Shown: positions 1 through 11,830, numbered from the stretch's first letter. The stretch is 64,000 bases of DNA from Muscardinus avellanarius (GCA_963383645.1 OY726560.1:153408488-153472487), one strand, 5' to 3'. Made by a program: numbers and translations. Notes: generated by a model from the letters alone, not told the origin.

Positions 1-158
1 TATGCCCCCTGTCTTTTTTTTTTACTCTTTATTTTGAAGCAGGGTCTCACTGAGTTGCAGAGGGCCTCACTAAGTAGCTGAGGCTGTCCATGAATCGCGA
101 TCCTCCAGTCTCAGCTTCCCGAATGCTGGGATTACAAGCGTGCGCCACCACGCCTGGC
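1..158 (-). mobile_element. B1-dID SINE, truncated by window edge
   Basis: Antisense dimeric SINE; only the linker (ACTCTTTATTTTGAAGCAGG) and left (B1-like) half to CACCACGCCTGGC are inside the window. The right ID-like half would lie upstream. Confidence 0.9.
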
Positions 159-1327
159 TACTTGCGTAGTTCTTTTGTTTAGTAGTATCAGACTTAAGTG
201 TCAATTACTGTAATGCCACCTATGAATTGAAATGCATTTTAATTTTACTGTTGCCTTGCAAATCACTGGAGTAAATGTAATAAATTAAAAATTAGAATCA
301 CAGTTTTAAGATCTGTGAGAGACTTGAGATCAGAAATTACCTTTTGAGTTGTTTTAAACTTTTTCTACTTGTGAGACTTTTTGCTTCAAATAAAAATTGT
401 TATAAAAGTTAAATATGGAGATGCTGCAAGGAATAAATCCCTGCCAGTCGTCTTAAGTAAATTTAGTCCTTTATTTACTGGTGGTCTTTCACTTCTTGGT
501 AGGTAAGTTGTATTTTAATTTAGCTTATATTATCTAAGTACTGACTTTGTATGGAAGTTTTTTGCTGGGACCTGTCTGCTGTCTGTCTGTATCTTCTGGC
601 AGAGCTGGTTAACGCCCTGCTTTACTCCCTTATCTCTGGGTGGAGCCATCTTTCTTGGGATGTAGCCACCTGGCTGTGTAGCCACATGCTCATTATCCTT
701 AATTGGCCAGGGTGCTTTAGAGAAATAACAGATCAGCAAAAATCAAAAGTTCATAGCATCAAAAGTTCTTTTCTAAAAAGTGCCAATCAGATTCTTCCCT
801 TTTATGCCCCTTGTCTTTATCTGGGCACAGTCCCCTCACAGACCCCTTTCCCCAGGAAAACTGGATGTGACTTGATGTCCCCAGTGGCTGTTCCCAGCCC
901 CGCCTTGGTTCTCCTGCGACCCTGGCACATTTGGCCTGTGCTTCTCTCCCTGATTAGCCTTTCTCTTGTAAGGTCTGGTTGACTTACATGTGGTTTCTCC
1001 CTTTTATCAGAACTTCCTATTTAGCAGACCTAAACAGAGATAAACACAAAATATAAGGCATTGTTACCCTGAATGAAGTATAGACTTAGAATTCAGAGGA
1101 AAGGTACTGTGTTAGCAGAGGAAATTGTTGTCTTCTTGGATGGTAGCATCAGAAACTGACCAAGAAGGTGGCTGTGATACTGGCCAAGAGGCAAAGCAGT
1201 GAGAACTCTGCTGCTCAAAGTGGTGTGGACAAAGAAATGAAGGCAGAATGCAGGATAGCCATTGCATGTGTGGACAATAGTTCACTCTTTTGGCAGGGAG
1301 GGTATCTGTTAAGGTTTGCTCTCAGGT
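159..1327. other. Intronic stretch without recognised repeat
   Basis: Mixed AT-rich sequence. 560-1010 is GC-richer and pyrimidine-rich (CCCTTGTCTTTATCTGGGCA, CAGTCCCCTCACAGACCCC) and could be an unrecognised LTR; no exon of PLEKHA1 or other gene is visible. Confidence 0.5.
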
Positions 1328-1535
1328 CTTTTTTTATTTTTTGATACTGGGGATGGAACCCAGGGGATTTCTACCTCTGAGCTTTTATTCTTTATTTTGA
1401 AACAGGGTCTCACCGAGTTGCAAAGGACCTCACTAAGTAGTAGCTGAGGCTGTCCACGAACCATGATCCTCCTGTCTCAGTCTCCAAAATGCTGGGATTA
1501 CAAGTTGTGCCACCACGCCCACCACGCCCGGCTCT
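1328..1535 (-). mobile_element. B1-dID SINE
   Basis: Full antisense dimer from GATACTGGGGATGGAACCC to CACGCCCGGC, with a small internal duplication CCACGCCCA near its end. Confidence 0.9.
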
Positions 1536-1554
1536 GATAGGTCTTTTATGTATG

Positions 1555-1636
1555 TATTTGGGGAGTTGCTGGGGATAGAACCCAGGGCCTCGTGCATGCT
1601 AAGCGTAGGCTTTGTCACTGAGCAGCACTCCAGCCT

Positions 1637-1670
<34 letters not shown>
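1555..1670 (-). mobile_element. Antisense ID element with (TG)n
   Basis: GCTGGGGATAGAACCCAGGG then TCGTGCATGCTAAGCGTAGG and CACTGAGCAGCACTCCAGCC is a monomeric ID (tRNA-Ala-like) unit in reverse, distinct from the shortened right half of the dimers because it keeps the TGCATGCTAAGC segment. A (TG)15 run (1639-1670) follows. Confidence 0.8.
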
Positions 1671-1672
<2 letters not shown>

Positions 1673-1679
1673 ACTATAG

Positions 1680-1842
1680 TTTGAAATCAGAGGCATTCTA
1701 CCTCCTTGTTACACTCCAGTCCTATTTTATTTTGAAACAGGGTCTCCCTCAGTTGCACAGGGCTGAACCTGTGATCCTGTCTCAGCTGCCCACGTATTGT
1801 ATTGGGATTACAATTGTGCACCACCACGCCCAGCTTCACAAG

Positions 1843-1893
<51 letters not shown>

Positions 1894-2277
1894 CTGGGGA
1901 TTGAGTCTCAGGGCATTCTACCTCCAAGTTATACCCCCAGCCTATTTTTATTCTCTATTTTAAAGTAGGGTCTCACTAAGTTGTGGTTCCTTAGTGAGTT
2001 GCTGAGATTGACTGGAAACCTGCTGGTTCAGCCTCCCAGGTATTGGGATTACAAGCATGTACCACCATGCCCTGCTTCGCAAGAACTTTTTTTTTTTTTT
2101 TTTTTTGCAATACCGGAGATGGAACCCAGGGGCATTGTAACTTTTTATTTTGAAACAGGGTCTCACGGAGTTTCCAAGTGCCTTGCAAAGTAGCTGAGGC
2201 TGTCCACCTGAACCTCTGTCCTCCAGTCTTTGCCTCCTGAATGCTGGAATTACAACCGTGCACCACCAGGCCAGGCA
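1680..2277 (-). mobile_element. Three consecutive antisense B1-dID SINEs
   Basis: Copies at 1680-1835, 1892-2077 and 2083-2277. The second is preceded by a (TG)24 tract (1846-1893), which on the SINE's own strand is its 3' tail. The third starts with a T18 run. Confidence 0.88.
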
Positions 2278-2481
2278 ACAAGCACTTTTTAAAAGTCACA
2301 TGACTCTTGTGGCTCATTGATTTTTTTTTCTGCCTATAGTACATCATTTAAAATCTTTTTCAGTTTTTATTTTATCTCTTTATCTCAGTTATGATAATCT
2401 TTTTTAAAATCTTGATTCTGTCAACCAGTGTGTTATTAAATATCTATTTAACTTATTCTATTAAATACCTATTTATGTCAC

Positions 2482-2692
2482 TTTTTTTGTTGTATGGTGC
2501 TGGGGATTGAACCCAGAGGCATTCTACCTCTAAGCTATACCCCAGCCTGATTTTTTATTCTTTTTTTTGAAACAGGGTCTTACTAAGTTATAGAAGGTCT
2601 CAGTAAGTAGCGGAGGCTGGCTGTGGACCTGCATCCTCCTGTCTCAGCCTTCCAGGTACTGGTATTACAAGCTTGTGCCACCACGTCTGGCT
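2482..2692 (-). mobile_element. B1-dID SINE
   Basis: Full antisense dimer after T7; GTGCTGGGGATTGAACCCAG to CACCACGTCTGGC. Confidence 0.88.
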
Positions 2693-3189
2693 TGTGTCAC
2701 TTCTCAGTGTAATGACCAAGATATATCTCTTTTTGAAAACTTTAGTAAAACATCTTGCTGTTATTAGATTAGATTAAACCATGAGAAATTGCCAGTTTTA
2801 GCCATTTTGAATGACTGAAAATGGCAGTTTCAAATGGTTCAATTTCATTGCTTATGTCAAAATGCGATGACATGTTTATACTGATTATAATGACCCTGGT
2901 AAAGAAAGAAAGTTGGACTCTCCTGCCCTTGAGGGAAGCACTGCCTCTTCCCACTGCTTTCTTGGTCTCTGACTTTTGGTTTACAAGTCTGTTCTGGTGA
3001 TTACTATGGATCAGTTTGGAGCTTTTTGTGTTTTGTTTGAGGAAGTTGGTAATGGCAGATAAATAACTTCTTGTAGTTGAATTTGAAGAAACATGACAAA
3101 GTACTTGGCCAAATGAGTACTAAAGTAACAGATGGCCCATTTCCCTTTTTATCCTAAATGTGCTACTAGTTTCTTATTTATTTTCTTTC

Positions 3190-3643
3190 TTTTTTTTTTT
3201 TTTTTTTTTTTGCGGGTCTGGGGATGGAACCCAGGGGTATTCTACCTCCAAGCTACACCTCCAGCACTATTTTTTATTCTTTATTTTATTTTTTATTTTT
3301 TTGGTGGTACTGGAGATAGAACCCAGAGGCTTTCTACCTCCAGGATATACTACCAGACCTATTTTATGTTTTATTTGGAAACAGGGTCTCACTAAGTTGC
3401 TAAGAGCCTCACTAAGTAGCTGAGGTTGGCTTTGAACTTGCACGATCCACCTGGCTCAGCCTCCCAAGTGCTGGGATTACAAGCATGTGCTGCCATGCCT
3501 GGTTTTATTCTTTATTTTGAAACAGGGTCTCACTGAGTTGCAAAGGTCCTCTACTAAGTAGTTGAGGCTGTCCCCAAATCGTGATCCTCCTGTTTCAGCC
3601 TCCTGAATGCTGGGATTACAAACTTGCACTACCACACCCAGCA
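3190..3643 (-). mobile_element. SINE nested inside the A-rich linker of another SINE
   Basis: The outer element is in two pieces: right (ID) half 3190-3285 and left (B1) half 3503-3643. Between them sits a complete copy of the 'aaatAGGTCTGGGAG…' subfamily (3286-3502). Both junctions carry TTTTATTCTTTATTTT, i.e. the linker was duplicated as target site. Confidence 0.85.
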
Positions 3644-3756
3644 ATTTATTATTTCTTGTTCAGTGTCAAGTAACACATTTTGAAACCCAATTTTTTCCCC
3701 CAGTTGAACTTGACAGCAGTCATACTAGTCCATAGAAGCTGGGTATTTTGAATATT

Positions 3757-3951
3757 TTTTTTTTTTTTTTTTTGTGGTACTGGGGTTCCTGGAAACTCTT
3801 CTACCTCCAGGCTACACTCCCAGACCTATTTTATATTTTTATTTGGAAATAGGGTCTCTTAAGCCAGCTCAGCTGACTTCGAACCTGCCCCATCCTTCTG
3901 TCTCCGCATCCCAAGCACGGGGATTACAAGCATGCACCACCACACCCGGCT
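3757..3951 (-). mobile_element. B1-dID SINE, short subfamily
   Basis: Diagnostic GGGGTTCCTGGAAACTCTTC in the ID half and TCTCTTAAGCCAGC in the left half; the AGCTACTTAGTGAGGC block is missing. Confidence 0.88.
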
Positions 3952-4149
3952 ATTTTGATTATTTTTAAATCTTCCAATCACGTGCATTAAATTCACTCTA
4001 CTGTACCACTGTTTCACCTGTGACCCTGTATGTCATGCTTTGGTTTCACATTTCCTCATACCAAGTCTTAGAGCACAGTATCCAGCTAGTTAAAATAGCA
4101 GACTTAAAGAAGACTTAAAAAGAAAAGACTTAAGAAAACCTAAAAGAAA

Positions 4150-4730
4150 AAGGCTGCCGGGCATGGTGGCACTCCTCCAAGGTATTCCCTTAGCCTTATT
4201 TTATTCTTTATTTTGAAACAAGTTCTCTCTAAAACAGTGTCTTGATAGGTTAATAATGAGGGTCTCACGACTTGATGAGTTGTCCTTGAACCCATGATCC
4301 TCCTGTCTCAGACTTCCAAGAACTGGGATTACAGTTGAGCACCATAAATTTTTACTGTACATAGGAGTGCAAGTTTTGAAAAAGTATCCCTTTCAACAAT
4401 AACCAGTTTATATTTGAGAATTTTAACTTTCTGAAATATCTAGGCTTAGCCATGTTACTTGGGAAGATAGAAGATGGAAGGATTGCAGGTTCGCCAACAG
4501 CTCAGCAACTTCGTGAGGCCCTCTGCAACATAGTGAGGCCCTGTTTCAAAATAAAATAGGCCTGAGGATATAGCTCAGAGGCAGAATATCCTGTGTTCAG
4601 CCTCTATCACCACATACACACACAAAGAAAGAAGTAAGAGCTGGGTGTGGTGGCAAATGCTTATAATCTTGGAGGCTGAAACTGGAGGATCATAGGTTTT
4701 TGACAGCCTGATACCAGGTCTTAATTCTGT
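4150..4730. mobile_element. Cluster of degenerate SINE pieces
   Basis: A - fragment 4178-4345, a + copy 4440-4625 (ends CAGCCTCTATCACCACATAC) and a + left half 4640-4725. A short (TTTG)n follows at 4732-4758. Confidence 0.7.
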
Positions 4731-5009
4731 TTTGTTTGTTTGTTTGTTTGTTTGTTTTTTTAAGCAGCAAGTATTTTTCTAGTTTTATTTGGTACAAGTG
4801 ACTACTACTCTTTTCATTCTAGGACAGAGCTGGGTACTGTCAACTGCTTGTGAAAAGCTCCTCGTCTGGCTGGAATATTCTCTCTCCTGCTCTTTGTGTT
4901 TCAGCAGTTTTTGCTTTAAAGCCCAGTGTAGATGTTGTCCATCCCTCTGGAGTCTTTCATTGTAGCTTCAGCCAGAAATGATTCTCTGCTGATAATCCTT
5001 TAGTGTTAG

Positions 5010-5495
5010 CCCTTTCTTTTTTGTTTGTTTTTTTTCTGGAGCCCAGGAGCATCCTACCTCTGAGCGATACCCCCAGCCCTATTTAATTATTTTGGTTTTG
5101 AAACAGGGGTAATTTGCTGAGGTTGGCCGTGAACCTGTGATCCTCCTGTCTTAGCCTCTCAGATATTGAGATTACAAGTGTGTACCACCATACTGGGCTC
5201 ACATTTAGCTTTTTTATGACACAAACCACATGCCAAACTTGTAAGGAATACGAATATTTGTCTGAAAGTTCTAATAAATATACACCTTGCATATAAAGAG
5301 AATATTTTTGCAGTATTGGGAGTAACTCAGGGCCTGCACATGTTAGGCAAGGGGTCTGAGCTACATTCTCAGCCTTTTTTATTTTGAGACAGGGTGTGAT
5401 TTAGTTATTCAGGCTGGCTTTTTTGAACTCGGTGGTGCTCCTGTTTCAGCCCTCTGAGTCACTGGGATTACAGGTGTGTTCTATCACACTTGGCT
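5010..5495 (-). mobile_element. Two old antisense SINEs
   Basis: 5010-5200 is a degenerate B1-dID. 5310-5495 is an older type whose right part keeps GCACATGTTAGGCAAGGGG, i.e. a fuller ID sequence than the younger dimers. Confidence 0.75.
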
Positions 5496-5989
5496 CAATA
5501 TTTTTGGAAAAGAGTATTAATGTATATTAAATATGGTATAATAAACTAAACCATTTAAATAAGTGTACTTTTCTTCAAGAGATATAGCTGGTAAATTTTT
5601 AATAGAAAAAGTAAAATGTATAGTTCTTTAAAAATTCTTGCAGTTGTATTTGTTTTATGTCTCTAAATATTTTTCACCATTACTTTCAAGTATAAAACCT
5701 AATTTTGTTTGTGACTCAGCTCATGAAAAAGTATTAATTCAGCTGCAATGAAAAAAATAGTCTTTTTGTTATGGGATCCATCATGATAGAATAGAGTTCA
5801 ATTTTGTTACCCAGGTTGCCATCTTGCTATCAGATCTAGGAACTACTTAACTAAAAAAAGTTGATTTGTAAGATATAATATTAAAAAAATTAATTTCTTT
5901 CCTTTTTGTATGTGACCCATGTTATAAAATGAATTCATAATGTTGGATATTAATTATATGTTAATAACATATTAATAATTTGTTTCCAG

Positions 5990-6046
5990 AACCTACCTTC
6001 TGGATCGTCACGTGTTGGCGCCATTAAACTTACCTACATTTCGAAG
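5990..6046 (+). CDS. PLEKHA1: PLEKHA1 coding exon: N-terminal PH domain, 19 residues
   Basis: An AG acceptor at 5988-5989 follows a T-rich tract, and the donor GT is at 6047-6048. The 57 bases encode NLPSGSSRVGAIKLTYISK, phase 0 at both ends, identical to the human exon as I recall it. It corresponds to about residues 48-66 of the human protein, inside the N-terminal PH domain. The preceding coding exon (human MPYVDRQ... to ...MDNPQ) was looked for in 1-5989 and not found, so the window begins inside an intron. Confidence 0.95.
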
Positions 6047-6280
6047 GTAGTCTTGATATGTTGTCTTATTTTGATATATGAATTAACAACCCTCCCAATG
6101 GATGTGTGAACAGAAATAGTAGCTTCTTCATATTTCATTTAATGATGATGTTCAAGATTATGTTATGCTGAAAGTAATAACATTGCTATGGTTAGGAAGT
6201 TCCTTAAGTTGACAAAATTGGGAAGAATATAAATTTAACTTACAGAATATGTTGGATTGCAAAAGTTAGTATTAACTTTT

Positions 6281-6494
6281 TTTTTTGGTGGTGGTACTAG
6301 GGGTGGGACCCAGGGGCTTTTCTACCTCCGGGCTATGCTTCCAGACCTATTTTTTAATACTTTTTGGAAACAGGGTCTCACTAAGTTGCTGAGAGCCTCA
6401 CTAAGTAGCTGAAGCTGGCTTCGAACCTGTGTGATCCTCCTGTCTCAGTCTCCCAAGCGCGGGGATTACAAATGTGCGCCACCACACCCGGCTC
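6281..6494 (-). mobile_element. B1-dID SINE with target-site duplication
   Basis: TATTAACTTTT at 6270-6280 and 6497-6507 flanks a full antisense copy ending CACCACACCCGGC. About 230 bases after the exon at 5990. Confidence 0.9.
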
Positions 6495-6609
6495 AATATT
6501 AACTTTTATGATCAGGAACATAAACATCAGAAAAGGAGAAATCACTTAACAGACTTTATTTTGAGAAGTTCTAGAGAAGATATTTCTAAGTCTATTTATT
6601 TAGACTTTT

Positions 6610-6825
6610 TTTTTTTTTTTTGCAGTACTGGGGATGGAACCCAGGGTCATTCTACCTCCGAGCTATACTCCCAGCCCTAGTTTTTATTCTTTATTTTGGA
6701 AACAGGGTCTCACTAAGTAGCAGAAGGCCTCACTAAGTAGTCAAGGCTGTCCACGAACCCAGATCCTCCTGTCTCAGCCTCTAAAATGCTGGGTTTACAA
6801 GCATGCACCACCATGCCTGGCTTGC
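6610..6825 (-). mobile_element. B1-dID SINE with target-site duplication
   Basis: TTATTTAGACTTTT repeats at 6596-6609 and 6826-6839 around a full antisense copy. Confidence 0.92.
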
Positions 6826-6859
6826 TTATTTAGACTTTTTCTAACTATTTATATCTTTT

Positions 6860-7155
6860 TTGTGTGGTACTGAGAATTCAATCCAGGGGAATTCTACCTC
6901 TGAACTAAACTTCCAGCCCTATTTATTATTATCCATTTATTTATTTATTTTTGTAGTACTGGGGATGGAACCGAGGGGCATTCTTCCTCCAAGCTACACT
7001 CCCAGCTCAATTTTTTTTTTAATTCTTTATTTTGAAACCGGGTCTCACTAAGTTGCAGGACTTCAGTAAGAAGGTGATGCTGATCATAAACCTGTTATCC
7101 TCCTGTCTTAGCCTTCCAAGTACTGGGATTAAAGGGTGTACCACCACACCCAGCT
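6860..7155 (-). mobile_element. SINE right half plus full SINE (nested pair)
   Basis: An isolated ID half (6862-6935) ends in its A-rich linker, where a full antisense copy (6950-7155) begins; the outer left half is not found. Confidence 0.7.
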
Positions 7156-7164
7156 AGACATTTT

Positions 7165-7398
7165 TTAACTTTTTTTTGTGTGTGTGTGTGGTATTGGGAG
7201 GTGGAACCCAGGGGCCTTCTACATCCGGGCTACACCCCCAGACCTATTTTTTTTTTTTTATACTTTATTTGGAAACAGGGTCTCATTAAGTTGCTGAGAG
7301 CCTCACTAAGTAGCTGAGGCTGGCTTTGAACCTGTGGGAACCTCCTGTCTCAGCCTCCCAAGCTTTGGGATTACAAGCCTGCGCCACCACGCCCGATG
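7165..7398 (-). mobile_element. B1-dID SINE with target-site duplication
   Basis: Full antisense copy of the AGGTCTGGGGGTGTAGCCC subfamily; GACATTTTTTAACTTTT (7157-7173) and GACATTTTCTAACTTTT (7398-7414) flank it. Confidence 0.9.
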
Positions 7399-7867
7399 AC
7401 ATTTTCTAACTTTTAAATTCCATTACCTATGACATTTTGTTTATGTTTTATTTTGAGGAAAATGTAGACCATCTTCATGGTGAAAGGATGATTTTTCCAT
7501 CTTTTTACTTTGTCTCTGTTAATTTCTCTTTGTTGTTTTTCTGGCACTTTTGCAGAATGATTTTACTTTTATTTTCAAAAATTGAGATTTTTGTATTTGT
7601 CAGGTAGCTGTATTCCTTTTCTTTTATTAGTGTTTTGGGAACTAAGAGATACTGAGGTACTAATTCTATAGTTTTTCTTGTTTTGTTTTGATTTACATAG
7701 AGGTCATAAAGGTTTGTTGATGTAAAAGTTAGCAACATAGTCCTATTAAATAATGTATATTGTTAGGCAAATACTACAATGTCTTGGCAGAGGTGGATCA
7801 CTTCAGCAGAATACCAGTTAAAATATGCCTCTGTTTAGAAGATAGATACTTTCGTAAATAAAACATT

Positions 7868-8075
7868 TAGCTGGGTGTGGTGGTGCATGCCCAAAATCCT
7901 AGTACTTGGGAGGCTGAGACAGGAGGATCTCAGGTTTAAGGTCAGTCTTAGCATTTAGCCAGACCCTCGGAAATTTAGTGAGACCTTCTTTCAAAATAAA
8001 AATAAATTAGTAAAAAGGGTTGAGGGTGTAGCTCAGAGGTAGAATACCTGTAGGTTCAATCCCCAGTATTAAAAC
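7868..8075 (+). mobile_element. B1-dID SINE
   Basis: Sense copy from AGCTGGGTGTGGTGGTGCATG to CAATCCCCAGTATTAAAA; has an extra AGCATTTAGC insertion in the left half. Confidence 0.88.
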
Positions 8076-8283
8076 AAAGTTTTATGAGTATTATAATAGA
8101 GCTATTTATTCTTACTGACAAAATATATATATATATGTATTTGCCCTTGGACAACATAGACTACATATTTAAAGAGAAACATTCTGTTCAAGTCATTTTA
8201 TGCAAATGTATGAAAGACAAATATTATTGTATACCTCAAGTATTCCTATAAAATTAAGGCACTTAAAAAGTGCCTCAGGAGCC

Positions 8284-8460
8284 AGGCTTGGTGGTGCACG
8301 CTTGTAATATCAGCATTTGGGAGGCTGAGACAGGAGGATCCCGGTTCATGGACAGCCTCAGCTACTTGATGAGGCCCTTTGCAACTCAGTGAGACCCTAT
8401 TTCAAAATAAAAAATAAATAATAGGGCTGGAGGTATAATAGGGTTCCATCCCTAGTACTG

Positions 8461-8491
<31 letters not shown>

Positions 8492-8492
8492 G
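8284..8492 (+). mobile_element. B1-dID SINE with (AT)n tail
   Basis: Sense copy with part of the ID half deleted (GGTATAATAGGGTTCCATCC); the A tail continues into (AT)11 at 8470-8491. Confidence 0.85.
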
Positions 8493-9170
8493 CCTCAGGG
8501 TGGCTTGCAGCCTCATTTCTATTGAGACGATCATCAGGAAGGGTTGAATGCCTTGTAAAATAAACTTTGGACTCTGTGTTTACTTGGTTGCCAACAGTAC
8601 GTGCATAATGTAATTATTGCCAAGTATTTTTTACACTTAACAGAGTTTTGTGGGAAGGCCTATCTTGTTGGAATAGGTAGCTAAGAGTAAGAGTGAGTGG
8701 CCTTCTGCCTGTATCTTTTCAGTCTTTTATTTTTTGAAATAGGAGCTCTTTCTTAAAGCCTCGACTTGGTACAGTAGGCGGAGCCGGGCTGGCTGCTTCC
8801 TCCGCTGCTCCCCGTGGGACGCAGCCTCTCCCTGTGCACCTCTGCCCTCATCTGGCTCTGCTTACTGAAGTTTGAGCTGTACAGTTTGTACTCAACTTTG
8901 GGCATGTCCAGGTGTTTGTTTGTTTATTTGTTTGTTTCTAGTATTCCTGGAACAAATTTCAGTTGACTCAGCTACAAATTTATAGTTGGGTCCACTCAAG
9001 AACCCCAGATTTAGAATTCCCTTAAAAGCTGCAAAATAAATGCCATAATTATGAGTTCTGTCATTCAGCAACAGCGTGGCTGTGCCATGAATGGGTCTGC
9101 GAGCTCCTTATTTAAAGGGATAGCACTAACCAAGTGCAGCTAGTTGCTGTGCCTTCTAAAATGAACCTCG

Positions 9171-9844
9171 GGCCACAACTACTGCGAGAATGACTGTCGA
9201 CATTCCACAAAATGTCGACATAACTCTGAAGGGGCGCACAGTTATTGTGAAGGTCCCTGGGGAACCCTGTGGAGGGACTTCACCCACATCAATGTAGGAC
9301 TCAGTCTGCTTGGAAAGAAAAGGAAAAGGCTCCGTGTTGACAAATGGTGTGGAAATAGAAAGGAACAGGCTACTGTCCACACTATCTGTGGTCATGTGCA
9401 AAACGTGATCAAGGGCGTTACGCCGGGCTTTCGTTACAAGATGAGGTGTGTGTATCTCACTTCCCCATCAACGTCGTGATTCAGGAGAATGGGTCTTTTG
9501 TTGAAATCCGGAATTTCTTGGGTGAAAAATACATCCGTGGGGAGATGAGGACAGGTGTTGCTAGTTCAGTATCTCAAGCCCAGAAAGATGAATTGATCCT
9601 TGAAGGAAATGATATTGAACTTGTTTCAAATTCAGCTGCTTTAATTCAGCAAGTTACAACAGTTAAAAACAAAGATATCAGAAAAATTTTGGACGGTATT
9701 TATGTTTCTGAAAAAGGAACAGTTCAGCAGGATGATGAATGAGATCTAAAAGTTATCCACCACAGAAACAAGATTCTGGATCGTAAGACCAGTGTGTAGT
9801 ATTTTAGTGATGCAATAAAAGACTTCTATTGGTTAAAAAAATAA
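9171..9844 (+). pseudogene. RPL9: Processed RPL9 pseudogene
   Basis: This is an intronless copy of ribosomal protein L9 mRNA. The reading [19 protein letters not shown] near 9196-9255 and the 98-codon open part at 9446-9742 ([20 protein letters not shown] and onward to the stop) are RPL9. The N-terminal codons are scrambled, the first half has frameshifts relative to the parent, and internal changes such as RRVRM to GEM are present. After the stop come a short 3'UTR, AATAAA near 9816 and an A-rich tail. An imperfect 14-base target-site duplication (TAAAATGAACCTCG at 9157-9170, TAAAATGAATCTCG at 9845-9858) flanks it, which is diagnostic of L1-mediated retroposition. No promoter is expected and it is not a functional gene. 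Confidence 0.95.
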
Positions 9845-10091
9845 TAAAATGAATCTCGTACTTCATTTAATAAAGTAACTCCATTATTTTCCTGGGTTTT
9901 TTTTCTTTTTCTGTACAAGAGGAGACTGTATCGTGTTGACTTTTCTCATAGCAGATTAGTGTCTTTTGGATTTTTGGACTTTAAAAAATATAATCTTTGC
10001 TCACCACCATTTTGTTTATGAGGTCACAGCTAATTTTTATGTATGCCTTTTGGGACCAATTCTTAGTTTGTAGATTATTCATTGAAAGCAT

Positions 10092-10547
10092 TTTTTTTTT
10101 TTTTTTTTTTTTGGCGACATTGTGGTTGAAACCCAGGGGCATTCGACCTCCGAACTATACCCCCTGCCCTATTTTTTATTCTTTATTTTATTTTTTATTT
10201 TTTTGTGGTACTAGGGGTGGAACCCAGGGACTTTTCTACCTCTGGGCTATACTCCGAGACTTATTTTTTTTATACTTTCTTTGGAAATAGTGTCTTACTA
10301 AGTTGCTTGAGAACCTCACTAAGTAGCTGAGGCTGGCTTCTAACCCATGCAATCCTCCTGTCTCAGCCTCTCAAGCCCTGGGATTACAGTGTGCGCCACC
10401 ACACCCGGCTTATTCTTTATTTTGAAACAGGGTCTCACTAAGTTGTGGAGAGCCTTACTAAGTAGCTGAGGCTGTCCGCGAACTAATGTCCTCCCATCTT
10501 AGCTTTCTCAATGTTGGGATTACAAGTGTGTGCCACCATGCCTGGCT
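10092..10547 (-). mobile_element. SINE nested inside the linker of another SINE
   Basis: Outer right half 10095-10190 and left half 10411-10545, inner copy 10195-10410 of the subfamily with ATACTTT...GGAAATAG. TGAAAGCATTTT before and after (about 10083 and 10546) is the outer target-site duplication. Same architecture as 3190-3643. Confidence 0.87.
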
Positions 10548-10732
10548 GAAAGCATTTTAAAGATTATGGTAAATTAAAGTATTTATGTGTGACATAAAGC
10601 CTACTGGTTTACCTTCAACTTCATATTTCGTTTGGGGGAAAAAAAAACAAGTCCAGAGAGAATATAGAAGTATCATTTGTTTAGGCATATTACAATGGGG
10701 ACCCAGATTTCTATATTTCTATATTTCTATAT

Positions 10733-10734
<2 letters not shown>

Positions 10735-10831
<97 letters not shown>

Positions 10832-10910
10832 CACTGGGTATCAAACCCAGGGCTTCACACATGCTAGGCAAGTATTCTGTCACTGAGCTACATTCCTAAC
10901 CTTACTTTCT
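10735..10910 (-). mobile_element. Microsatellite plus antisense ID-like unit
   Basis: (TTTA)12 at 10737-10785, (TG)22 at 10786-10830, then ACACTGGGTATCAAACCCAG and CACACATGCTAGGCAAGTATTC, an ID unit in reverse with the full middle segment. Ends about 140 bases before exon 11050. Confidence 0.8.
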
Positions 10911-11049
10911 CTAAGTTGCCTTTCAAGTTTAGTTTTAGACCTATATTCTAAATGTGTATCATAATAGGGGAATGATATGGGTAGGAATTTACACAGTATT
11001 TTGGATGTAATAGCATGTGAAGAAGTAACTGATCTCTTTTTCTTGTTAG

Positions 11050-11095
11050 GTTAGCGATGCAACTAAGCTGAGGCCAAAGGCTGAGTTCTGTTTTG
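11050..11095 (+). CDS. PLEKHA1: PLEKHA1 coding exon: N-terminal PH domain, 15 residues
   Basis: The acceptor AG is at 11048-11049 and the donor GTAAGT-like site at 11096. The 46 bases encode VSDATKLRPKAEFCF plus the first base of a valine codon completed by the next exon. It starts in phase 0 and ends in phase 1. It continues the N-terminal PH domain. It lies in an AT-rich single-copy island between a TTTA/TG microsatellite with an ID-like unit (10735-10910) and a MIR remnant (11460). Confidence 0.95.
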
Positions 11096-11459
11096 GTAAG
11101 TGGCCATATTTTGTGTTAATTATTTTAAATTAGATCGATACAATTATATTATAAAAGAAAACAGTCACAGAAAGCCATAGAGAATAAACCTATGGCCTCC
11201 CGAGTTATTCTAAGTTAAATTCCCGTGCAACCATTCTCTCCTGTCCTGATCACAGCCTCCTCCCTGAACTCTAAGTAACTTTTGTCTTGGCATTTATAGT
11301 GATTTAACTCCAGAGAGATTTGGGGTATTTTCTAATTCTGTACCCTTTATTAATCTATATTAAACATAGAAATAATGCAAAAGTATTTGTTCTTCAGCTT
11401 GTAGATTCAGAGAAACGTATAGTTTATAGACAGGAGAGTCAAGGGTTTCAGATGAACTT

Positions 11460-11830
11460 GTTGAACAAGTGTTTAGTGAATTCCTGGTGTGTGCCCGACA
11501 CTGTGCTTGCACTGGGGCTGTGAGGTCCGTAGAAGCAGTTGCTAACCGGGCATGGTGGCGCACACCTGTAATCCCAGTAATTGGGAGGCTGATACAGAAG
11601 GATGGCAGGTTTGTGGCCAGCCTCAGCAACTTCGTGAGGCCCCCCGCAACTTAGACCCTGTTATAAAATAAGAAATAAAATAAGGTTTGAGTGTAGTTCA
11701 GAGGTAGAATGTTCCCAGGTTCAGTCTCCAGTAATGCGCCCACACACGCAGTTGCTGCCTTAGGGATCTCACAGGCTGGTTGTCTCATAGACAAATACAG
11801 TATCAGGTCATTTTTATTACATTTCCCATT
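11460..11830 (-). mobile_element. MIR/L2-type relic broken by a SINE
   Basis: 11460-11534 reads GTTTAGTGAATTCCTGGTGT then CCGACACTGTGCTTGCACTGGGG. 11757-11830 continues with TTAGGGATCTCACAGGCTGG. This is the antisense MIR pattern (cacttactatgtgccaggcactgtgct…). The SINE insertion duplicated GCAGTTGCT. Confidence 0.55.
11544..11747 (+). mobile_element. B1-dID SINE with target-site duplication
   Basis: Sense copy inserted in a MIR relic; GCAGTTGCT at 11535-11543 and 11748-11756. Confidence 0.92.

Larger units (their letters stand above)
7400..9156. other. Intronic single-copy sequence between SINEs
   Basis: 7415-7865, 8076-8283 and 8493-9156 show no family match. 8760-8890 is a GC-rich block (TCCTCCGCTGCTCCCCGTGG) of unknown origin. 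Confidence 0.5.

Noticed and set aside
551..982. 143-codon open frame
   Set aside because: No family resemblance, no splice or promoter context; lies in an intron upstream of the first visible exon.
3132..3423. Many 60-100 codon frames with recurring peptides (e.g. FLETGSH, PPGYTPRP, ILYFIW)
   Set aside because: These are translations of the B1-dID SINE in various frames throughout the window and not genes.
10737..10830. Regular tandem repeat as a CRISPR-like array
   Set aside because: Simple TTTA and TG microsatellites at a SINE tail in a vertebrate genome; no spacers.
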